Below, piece by piece: positions 48,907 through 55,521 of a stretch of DNA of 64,000 nt. Made by a program: the position numbers and the translations under genes. The notes under the pieces were generated by a model that worked only from the letters and a program-made list of their open reading frames with translations, was not told where the DNA came from and ran no database searches. Every line of letters starts with the position of its first letter. Positions within the stretch are counted from its first letter, which is position 1. Source of the DNA: DATDFB01 sp035276475 (GTDB taxonomy: Bacteria > Acidobacteriota > Thermoanaerobaculia > Gp7-AA8); the NCBI GenBank assembly GCA_035276475.1, contig DATELQ010000117.1:14175-78174 (forward strand), given 5' to 3'.

Positions 48907-50549
48907 CGCCGCGACGCCTCCAGCAACTCGCGTGCGTGAAGCACGGCGGTGGGCGGAATGGACTCGCCGCCGAGCATCCGGGCCAGCTCCTTGACGCGCT
49001 CCTCGTCGCCGTCGAGACGGCGGACGCGGGCGCGGGTGTGGCCGCCGGCGTCTTCCTTCCAGACGACGAAGTGCGTGGTGCCGAAGCTGGCGATCTGCGG
49101 CAAGTGGGTGACGCATACGACCTGGTTCCTTGCCGCGAGCTCCTCGAGCTTGCGCCCGACGACCTCGGCGACGCGCCCGCCGATGCCTGCGTCGATCTCG
49201 TCGAAGACGAGCGTGGCCGCGGCGCTGCGGCCGCTCGCTTTGAAGAGCGCCGCGGCGATGGCGAGCTGAATGCGCGAGAGCTCGCCGCCCGAGGCGATGC
49301 GCTGCATCGGCTTCGGCTCCTCGCCGCGGTTCGGGGCGATGAGGATGTCGACGCGGTCGACGCCGTCGGCCCCTTCGTCAGTCTCTTGCACCGCAATCTT
49401 CACGGTTGTCCGCTCCATCGCCAGGTCGTTCAACTCCTTCTGAATGGATTTCTCGAACGCGCGCGCCGATTTCTTCCGCGCCGCCGACAGCCCCTCGGCG
49501 GCCTTGCGGTACGCAGCGTGGCGCTCGCGCTCGACGCGCTGCAGCTTGTCGAGGTTGGCTTCGTAGTCGCTCAAGCGGTCGTGCTCATCCTGAATCGCGC
49601 CGAGGTGCGCGAGCACGGCTTCGATCGAGCCGCCGTACTTTTTGTTGAGGCGCTCGATGACGACGAGGCGCTCTTCGATGTCGTCGAGGCGCTTCGGATC
49701 GTGCCGCGTCGACTCGCTGAGCGACGCGAGCGTCCGCGCGGCCTCCTGCAGGCGATAGAGCACGTCCTGCAGCTCCGTCGCGATCGGGCGGAGGTCGGCG
49801 ACTTTGTCGGCGAGCGGCTGCACGAGGTGCAAAGCGCGGGCGAGCTGGGCGACGGCGGCGTTCTCGTCCTCCTCGACGAGAGCGAAGGCGCCGGAGGTGG
49901 CCTCGATGATCTCGCGCGCGTGGGCGAGGACGGTTTTCTCCGCGCGCAGCGCGTCCTCCTCGGATGGGTCGAGCTTCGCGGTCGAGATCTCGTCGATCTG
50001 GTAGCGGAGGAGGTCGAGTCGCAGGGTGCGGTCGCGCTGCGCGTCGGTGAGCTCGCGGAGTTGCTCGGCGGCCTCGCGCCACGCGCGAAAGGCGCTGCGC
50101 GTCGCCTCGACGTCGTGATTGCCGAATTCGTCGAGCAATTCGCGCGTGCTCTGCCCGGCCACGCGCGCTTGCGAGTCGTGCTGGCCGTGGATCTCCAGGA
50201 TCGTGTCCATCGCCGCGCTGAGCTCGCGCACGGTGATTGGGGAGCCGTTGACGAGGACGCGCGCGCGGCCGCTCGCCGCGATCTCGCGCTTGACGATGAC
50301 CTCATCGTCCTCGGCGAGCTCCTTGAGCGTTCCCTTCGGGAGGTGGAAGACGGCGGCGGCGGACATTTTGTCGGCGCCGGCACGGATCATCTCCGTCGAG
50401 CCGCGCGCGCCGCGGAGGAATTCGAGGGAGTCGATGAGGAGCGATTTCCCCGCGCCGGTCTCGCCCGTCAGAACGTTCAAGCCGGGACCCGGCTCGATGG
50501 CGAGCTCGTCCACGATCGCCAGGTTCCGCACCTCCAGGTACGTGATCAT
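48903..50549 (-). CDS. recN: DNA repair protein RecN
   Basis: The 548-residue SMC-like ATPase takes part in double-strand-break repair. The N-terminal Walker A is LTGETGAGKSLLID (~28-41), after MITYLEVRNLAIVDELAIEPG, the RecN signature. The middle (~150-350) is the coiled-coil region, with a QDEHDRLSDYEANLDKLQ hinge. The C-terminal ABC signature is ASGGELSRIQLAIAAAL (~430), and Walker B is LVFDEIDAGIGG (~460). ATG 50549 has AAGGGA seven bases before it. It is upstream of tsaC with a 4-bp overlap, and divergent from the L,D-transpeptidase gene. Confidence 0.93.
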   Translation of the reverse strand: MITYLEVRNLAIVDELAIEPGPGLNVLTGETGAGKSLLIDSLEFLRGARGSTEMIRAGADKMSAAAVFHLPKGTLKELAEDDEVIVKREIAASGRARVLVNGSPITVRELSAAMDTILEIHGQHDSQARVAGQSTRELLDEFGNHDVEATRSAFRAWREAAEQLRELTDAQRDRTLRLDLLRYQIDEISTAKLDPSEEDALRAEKTVLAHAREIIEATSGAFALVEEDENAAVAQLARALHLVQPLADKVADLRPIATELQDVLYRLQEAARTLASLSESTRHDPKRLDDIEERLVVIERLNKKYGGSIEAVLAHLGAIQDEHDRLSDYEANLDKLQRVERERHAAYRKAAEGLSAARKKSARAFEKSIQKELNDLAMERTTVKIAVQETDEGADGVDRVDILIAPNRGEEPKPMQRIASGGELSRIQLAIAAALFKASGRSAAATLVFDEIDAGIGGRVAEVVGRKLEELAARNQVVCVTHLPQIASFGTTHFVVWKEDAGGHTRARVRRLDGDEERVKELARMLGGESIPPTAVLHARELLEASRR

Positions 50550-50595
50550 TTCCCTTCCGAAGTGTACCGGCCTCTCGTTTGCTTTGGTAAGCCTT

Positions 50596-51924
50596 ATGAG
50601 CAAGCGATTGATTGCAGCCACGATGGTCCTGGTCGCGGCCGCCTGCAGCCGGGAGACAGCAAAAGAGAAGGTTCACGAGACGGCGACGAAGGTCGCCAAG
50701 AAGGTGGCGGACGCAGCCGACGACGTAAGCGCGCCGTTCGGCCGCAACGAAGCGGTGAATCAGCAGCAACGGGAGAAGGAGCGCTTCGACCAGCGCTGGC
50801 GCGAGCTGCAGTCGTTCCGCGCGCAGCAGGCCGCGCAGGCTGCCGCACAGCAGCAGGCCGCGGCACAGCAAGCCGCGGCCCAGCAGGCCGCGGCGCAGCA
50901 GCAGGCGGCTGCGGCGTCACAGCTGAAGATCAACTTCGTCAGCGGGCAGAAGGAGAAGTTCAAAGGGCTCGACGCGAACGCGATCAACGCCGCGCCGGTC
51001 AACGTCCCGATCACTGGCGACGTCCGCGGCCCCTCGGTGCTGAAAGCGCAGGTGTATCTCGACCGCAATCACTTCTCGGTCGGCTCGATCGACGGGCGGT
51101 GGGGACGCAACTCCGCGATCAGCGTCTGGTGGTGGCAGCGGACGCACGGGCTGCCGCCGACGGGCGACGTCGACGAGGCGACGTTCCGCTCGCTCGCGAG
51201 CGGCGCGGACAGCGCGCCGGCGGTCGTGCCGTACCGCCTCACGGCCGACGACACGGCCGGGCCGTTCGTGCACATCCCCGACGACGTGTACGAGCAGCAG
51301 AGCCTGAAGTGCATGTGCTACGAGTCGCTGCGCGAGGCGCTGGCAGAGAAGTTCCACGCGACGGAGGACTTCCTCGAGTTGCTGAACCCCGACGTGAAGT
51401 TCTCGGAGCTGAAGGAAGGCGACACGATCAATGTGCCGAACGTGCGCCCGCCGCAGACGCAGGACACGCACGACGTGGCGAAGATCGTGGTCTCGCTGGC
51501 CGGCAACTCACTGGCCGGCTTCAACGCCGCCGGGCAGATGGTCTTCCACGCGCCGACGACTGTGGGCGCCGGCTACGATCCGTCGCCCGACGAGACGGTG
51601 AAGCTGGTGAAGGTCGTCCCCGATCCGCATTTCCACTACGACCCGACGCTCTACCACGAAGTTCCCGACACCAATCCCGACGCGCACCTCAAGCCCGGCC
51701 CGAACTCGCCGGTGGGGCGGGTGTGGATGGCGCTGAGCAAACCGCACTACGGGATTCACGGGACGAAGGACCCCGACTCGATCGGCTACGCCTCGTCGCA
51801 CGGCTGCATCCGCCTCTGCAACTGGGACGCACAGGAGCTGGAGCACCGCGTCTCGGAAGGGATCTCGGTGTCGTTCGTCGATGTGAGCGGGCGGGGGTTG
51901 CCGGACGTGGCGAAGAAGAATTGA
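50596..51924 (+). CDS. L,D-transpeptidase lipoprotein with PG-binding and LysM-like regions
   Basis: The 442-residue envelope enzyme forms or anchors 3-3 peptidoglycan cross-links. It has a lipobox LVAAAC (C17), an acidic/Ala helix with VHETATKVAKKVADA, and a Gln/Ala repeat at ~77-108. A PG_binding_1 domain follows at ~140-205 (VLKAQVYLDRNHFSVGSIDG, EATFRSLA), then a LysM-like segment at ~220-285 (EKFHATEDFLELLNPDVKFSELKEGDTINVP). The YkuD domain (~292-430) carries HGTKDPDSIGYASSHGCIRL: H388, H402 and nucleophile C404, in the usual HGT..SHGCIRL pattern. The Ala/Gln linker probably spans the periplasm. It starts 46 bp from recN, divergent, and is followed by a possible terminator at 52003. Confidence 0.9.
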   Translation: MSKRLIAATMVLVAAACSRETAKEKVHETATKVAKKVADAADDVSAPFGRNEAVNQQQREKERFDQRWRELQSFRAQQAAQAAAQQQAAAQQAAAQQAAAQQQAAAASQLKINFVSGQKEKFKGLDANAINAAPVNVPITGDVRGPSVLKAQVYLDRNHFSVGSIDGRWGRNSAISVWWWQRTHGLPPTGDVDEATFRSLASGADSAPAVVPYRLTADDTAGPFVHIPDDVYEQQSLKCMCYESLREALAEKFHATEDFLELLNPDVKFSELKEGDTINVPNVRPPQTQDTHDVAKIVVSLAGNSLAGFNAAGQMVFHAPTTVGAGYDPSPDETVKLVKVVPDPHFHYDPTLYHEVPDTNPDAHLKPGPNSPVGRVWMALSKPHYGIHGTKDPDSIGYASSHGCIRLCNWDAQELEHRVSEGISVSFVDVSGRGLPDVAKKN

Positions 51925-52002
51925 GCCTGACGTTGACTGTGGAATCGCGAGCCCGATAGTGTTCGTTTCGCGATTGGGACTGGGAACTCCCGGTCGGTAA
52001 CT

Positions 52003-52026
52003 GGCCCTGAGCAATCGGGGCCTTTT
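52003..52026 (+). terminator. Possible terminator of the L,D-transpeptidase gene
   Basis: GGCCC (52003-52007) can pair with GGGCC (52018-52022) around a ten-base loop. The stem is followed by TTTT (52023-52026), then GCTTTT. It lies 78 bp after the L,D-transpeptidase stop and 6 bp before the end of the decayed DUF3800 gene on the other strand. The stem is short, so the call is tentative. Confidence 0.35.
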
Positions 52027-52031
52027 GCTTT

Positions 52032-52714
52032 TCACCGGACGATTTTGAACGCGGCGCGGTCAATGAACTTTGTTCGGACAATCTCGAACGCCCGGTGACT
52101 TTTCTTCTCGTCCATTACATGCCTGGCAATCGGATAGGCGCAGAGATCCGCGATCTGGTGCCCGAGGACGTTCGCTTTCTTCGATACGAACTTCAGATCG
52201 AACTCGATCGGTGCGAATGAGCCCGTTTCAACAGTTGCAGAAATGCAAGCCGCAACGCGTCATCTTCCTTCTTGCCGCGTGCTTCTGCGAGTAATGTGAC
52301 ATCTCTTTGGACCGTCTCGTTCAGGCGCTGCTTTAGCCTCCGCATCCCGAATTCCAGGGCAAACTCATATAGGTTCGGTCGCTTCCGCCATATCGCGCTT
52401 GTCGATTGTGATCGCGATGACCTGAAATTGTGCTTCGGCCATCAGCCGGTTCAGCTCTTCGTGAAACATCTCGCGTTTTCGGGCACCTGCAAAAAAGCGA
52501 AATCCCCGAGAGCCTTGCGGATGTCGCGCGAATGCAGAATCACGCCGTCGTGACCGACATGAGTCACTTTGAATCGAGTGAAACCCGGAATGAGTACGTC
52601 CGTGTATTCGTGCTGGTCGCACACGACGAATACCAGCACGAACACTGGAAAGTCCTTGTCCACTGGAACCAGCGAGTGATCGCCGGCTTCGTCGAGGAAC
52701 ACCATCAGCGGCAT
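52032..52714 (-). pseudogene. Decayed DUF3800 gene with three frameshifts
   Basis: The complement reads as one DUF3800 protein in pieces. Frame 1 gives MPLMVFLDEAGDHSLVPVD and the strand-helix region up to GDFAFLQ (52714 to about 52490). The frame breaks in a six-T run (52491-52496 on the plus strand). Frame 2 then gives REMFHEELNRLMAEAQFQVIAITIDKRDMAE (to about 52385), a second break follows, and frame 3 gives NLYEFALEFGMRRLKQRLNE and LLAEARGKKEDDALRLAFLQLL. A third break leads to APIEFDLKFVSKKANVLGHQIADLCAYP, with a TGA at 52032-52034. FLDEAGD and the GxQxADL tail are family hallmarks; DUF3800 is an RNase-H-like fold seen near defence and mobile loci. The intact length would be ~227 residues. 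Sequencing error is possible only for the homopolymer break. Confidence 0.75.
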
Positions 52715-52724
52715 ACGTCCTCGG

Positions 52725-54005
52725 CTATGCGACCGCTTCCCGCAGCGCCTCGGCCGTGATCCCCGGCGACTTCAGGTTGCCCAGCAGCGTGAGCGACAAC
52801 GAGTCGGCGTCGACGATCGTCTGCGCGACGCGCTGGATGTCGTCGAGCGTGACGGCGTCGATGTGCTCGATGATCTCGTCCGGGCTGTACTGGCGGCCGA
52901 AGTAATACTCCTGCCGCGCTAGCCCGGACATGCGGCTCACGGTCGACTCGAGGGCGAGGAGGATCGAGCCTTTGAGGTGCAGCTTCGCGGCGCGCAACTC
53001 GTCGTCCGTCGCGCCGCTGTTCTTGATCGTGCGCATCTCCTCGAGCGTCATCGTCAGCACCTTCTTGAGATTCCGCGGTGCGCAGGCGGCGTAGACGGCC
53101 TGATAGCCGCCGTTCAAGTGGCCGTTGTGGTACGAGGTGACGCTGTAGACGAGGCCTTCCTTCTCGCGGATGCGCTGGAAGAGGCGCGACGACATGCCGC
53201 CGCCGAGGATGGCGTTGAAGAGCGCGGCGCCGTAGCGCTCCTCGACCTGCTGCGGGAAGCCGCGTGAACCGAGGCAGAGGTGGACCTGCTCGAGCTCCTT
53301 TTTCTCGCGCAGGATCACGTGCTGCTTCGGGCTCGGCTCCGGCCACGTGCGCTGCACCGGCGTCTTGTCGTCGGCGGGGAAGGCGCGCTCGAGGAAGCGG
53401 ACGACCTCGTCCGGCTTCACGTTCCCCGAGGCGCAGAAGATCATGTTCGAGGGGTGGAAGGTCTCGTCGTAATGCGCGACGATCTGCTCGCGCGCCAAGC
53501 GCTGCACGGTCTCCTCGCTGCCGAGGATGGGACGGCCGAGGGGGTGGTCGGGCCAGAAGGCGGTGACGAAGAGCTCGTGCACGAGGTCGTCGGGCGTGTC
53601 CTCGACCATCTTGATCTCTTCGAGGATGACGGAGCGCTCGGACTCGACGTCGTCGGCGGTGAAGCGCGGCGCTGCGACGATCTCGGTGAGGAGGTCGAGC
53701 GCCGTGCCGACCTGCTCGTCGAGAACGTGCGCGTAGAACGAGGTGTACTCCTTCCCGGTGAAGGCGTCGACGTCGCCGCCGAGGATGTCGATGACGCGCG
53801 CGATGTCGCTCGTCGAGCGCGTGGCCGTCCCCTTGAAGACGAGATGCTCGAGAAAGTGCGACGCCCCCGCATGCTCCACCGTCTCCACCGCCGAGCCGCT
53901 GCGCAGGTAGTACCCGAGGGCCACGGAGCGAACGTACGGCAAGGTCTCGATCAGGACGGTGAGACCGGAGGGGAGGGTGAGGCGGGTGAGGTTGGGGATG
54001 GGCAT
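52725..54005 (-). CDS. M16-family zinc metallopeptidase
   Basis: The 426-residue insulinase-family peptidase has an inverted zinc motif HxxEH: H50, E53, H54 in GASHFLEHLVFKG. The third ligand is a Glu near residues 129-130 in ERSVILEEIKMVEDTP, at the distance expected for the family. The second domain has NAILGGGMSSRLFQRIREKEGLVYSV (~250-275), the R/Y region that binds substrate. The length fits a single-chain bacterial M16 enzyme such as the YmxG or processing-peptidase-like type. It is the last gene before the secretion operon, 25 bp after the third pilin-like gene on the same strand, so it could process secreted or pilin-like proteins; that link is inferred only from position. Confidence 0.9.
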   Translation of the reverse strand: MPIPNLTRLTLPSGLTVLIETLPYVRSVALGYYLRSGSAVETVEHAGASHFLEHLVFKGTATRSTSDIARVIDILGGDVDAFTGKEYTSFYAHVLDEQVGTALDLLTEIVAAPRFTADDVESERSVILEEIKMVEDTPDDLVHELFVTAFWPDHPLGRPILGSEETVQRLAREQIVAHYDETFHPSNMIFCASGNVKPDEVVRFLERAFPADDKTPVQRTWPEPSPKQHVILREKKELEQVHLCLGSRGFPQQVEERYGAALFNAILGGGMSSRLFQRIREKEGLVYSVTSYHNGHLNGGYQAVYAACAPRNLKKVLTMTLEEMRTIKNSGATDDELRAAKLHLKGSILLALESTVSRMSGLARQEYYFGRQYSPDEIIEHIDAVTLDDIQRVAQTIVDADSLSLTLLGNLKSPGITAEALREAVA

Positions 54006-54030
54006 CGCGGCGGGATTGTAGCCCGCGCGC

Positions 54031-54633
54031 CTACCGATAGATCGTCGCCGCCGCCACCGCCCGCGCGTCGATCTCCGCCTTCAGCTCCACCGCCGTGAAC
54101 GTCCACTGGTCGTACTGGTCGGCGCCGTTGAGCGTGAGGATGCTCTTGCCGGTCTTGGGGGGGCGGACGCCGATGAATGGGCCGCCCGCGTAGTCTTTCA
54201 TTGGGAGGGCGGGGATAGTGGTGCCGGGCTGCTGGCCTTGCGTGCCCGTGACCGTGCCGGGCGGGCGGGTGCCGCCACCGCCGCCCTGCAGGCCGGCCGC
54301 GGCGGCGGGGACGAGCAGCCAATCCATCTCGCCCGTGAGCGGGTCGGGGATCCCTTCGCCGTTGCCGCGCAGCCAGCGCGGCTGGCGTGCCTTTGCGAGC
54401 TGCTCCATCGACACCGGGTACGTGTTGTTCTTCTTCTGGAAGTTGTAGATCGCGCGCGCGTACTGGCGCATCACGAAGATGGCCTGCTTCTCGCGCTCGC
54501 GCCGTATCACCGTCGACCACTGCCGCGGGACGGTGTAGGCCACGAACACCATCATGATCGTCAGGATGACGATCAGCGCGGCGAGCGTGAAGCCCTGCTC
54601 GCTGCGCTTACCACGTGTTGTACGGCGTTCCAT
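54031..54633 (-). CDS. Pilin-like protein without the conserved Glu5
   Basis: The 200-residue protein has a type IV prepilin leader with the cleavage Gly in EQGFTLAALIVILTIMMVFVAYTV. Position +5 after the Gly is Ala, where most pilins have Glu. A missing Glu5 is a mark of GspK-type tip pseudopilins, though this product is shorter than GspK. The globular part is Gly/Thr/Pro-rich, with a GGGGGTRPPGTVTGTQGQQPGT linker (split) and DWLLVPAAAAG. It overlaps the preceding pseudopilin gene by 26 bp. It is the third and last pilin-like gene in the operon. Confidence 0.78.
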   Translation of the reverse strand: MERRTTRGKRSEQGFTLAALIVILTIMMVFVAYTVPRQWSTVIRREREKQAIFVMRQYARAIYNFQKKNNTYPVSMEQLAKARQPRWLRGNGEGIPDPLTGEMDWLLVPAAAAGLQGGGGGTRPPGTVTGTQGQQPGTTIPALPMKDYAGGPFIGVRPPKTGKSILTLNGADQYDQWTFTAVELKAEIDARAVAAATIYR

Positions 54634-55057
54634 CGAGTCCGTTCCCCTGGGCTTTGCTCTTCACGTCGGCGATGCCCGGCGCGCCGCTCGTGCCGAGCGC
54701 CGTCGGATCGACCGGCATCGCATTCGGATCGGGCGTGCCGGTGCCGGTCGGGTCGGGCTGGGCCTGCACTTCCTCCCAATCCGGCTGCTTCGTGAACGGA
54801 TCCTTCGGGATATTGCGCAGGTAGCGCTCCGACTTCAGCGTCTCCAGGCTGTCCGGATACTTCTGCTTGTCGGCGTAGTAGTCGTCGATGGCCTTGCGCA
54901 TCTCAAACAGATCGTGGCGGAGGGCCGACTCGCGCGCGCGCTGCTGCGCCCACTTCACGTTGGAGATGGCGACGCCGGCGAGGATGCCGATGATCGTGAT
55001 GACCACGATCAGTTCCACGAGGGTAAAGCCTTTCTGGGTTTTCACGCCGGTCACCAT
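54608..55057 (-). CDS. GspG-like pseudopilin
   Basis: The 149-residue protein starts MVTGVKTQKGFTLVELIVVITIIGILAGVA, a canonical type IV prepilin helix with Glu at +5. Residues 45-90 (ALRHDLFEMRKAIDDYYADKQKYPDSLETL) and YLRNIPKDPFTKQPDW are the GspG-type globular features; the PKDPFxxxxxW element is common in major pseudopilins. The tail is Pro/Thr-rich. The ATG at 55057 overlaps the previous stop by seven bases. It is likely the main pseudopilin subunit, cut by a prepilin peptidase not encoded here. Confidence 0.85.
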   Translation of the reverse strand: MVTGVKTQKGFTLVELIVVITIIGILAGVAISNVKWAQQRARESALRHDLFEMRKAIDDYYADKQKYPDSLETLKSERYLRNIPKDPFTKQPDWEEVQAQPDPTGTGTPDPNAMPVDPTALGTSGAPGIADVKSKAQGNGLDGTPYNTW

Positions 55058-55521
55058 TCGTTGTAGTGGGTCTTGCCGTCGAGCGACAGCGCGGTCGAGG
55101 TCGAGTGCACCTCGAACACGTTGTCCGGCGTGCCGATGCCCGAGGAGTCGGGATCGTCGTTGTCGCTCAGAATTTTCCATTCCTTCTTGCCGGTCATCGG
55201 GTCGATGAGGTCGCGATCGCGCAGGAGGCGGACGACCTTGCCGCTGCCGAGCTCGATCGGCTTCGTCAGCGACTCCAGGTCCTTCGGCCACTCGCGCTGG
55301 CCGACCGTCGGCGGCTCCTTGATGCCGTTCGGCGGCGGCAGCATGCGCAGCTCGTGGTACCGGTCCACCGCCTCGGTGATCTTCCGCAGTCGCTCGCGCA
55401 GCTCGATCTCTTTCTGCCGCCGGATCCCGAACGTCAGCACGGGAAGGGCCACGGACGCGAGGATGCCGACGATCGCGACGACCGTGATCAACTCGGCGAC
55501 GGTGAACCCACGCTGCTTCAT
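55051..55521 (-). CDS. Pilin-like protein (GspG/H-type)
   Basis: The 156-residue protein begins MKQRGFTVAELITVVAIVGILASVA, with the prepilin cleavage Gly and Glu at +5. The remaining globular part has HELRMLPPPNGIKEPPTVGQREWPKDLESL and RLLRDRDLIDPMTGKKEWKILSD; the RDLIDPMTGKKEW segment resembles the calcium- or dimer-forming loop of GspG. It is the first of three pilin-like genes following the secretin, whose stop it overlaps by four bases. The end overlaps the next gene by seven bases. Confidence 0.82.
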   Translation of the reverse strand: MKQRGFTVAELITVVAIVGILASVALPVLTFGIRRQKEIELRERLRKITEAVDRYHELRMLPPPNGIKEPPTVGQREWPKDLESLTKPIELGSGKVVRLLRDRDLIDPMTGKKEWKILSDNDDPDSSGIGTPDNVFEVHSTSTALSLDGKTHYNEW

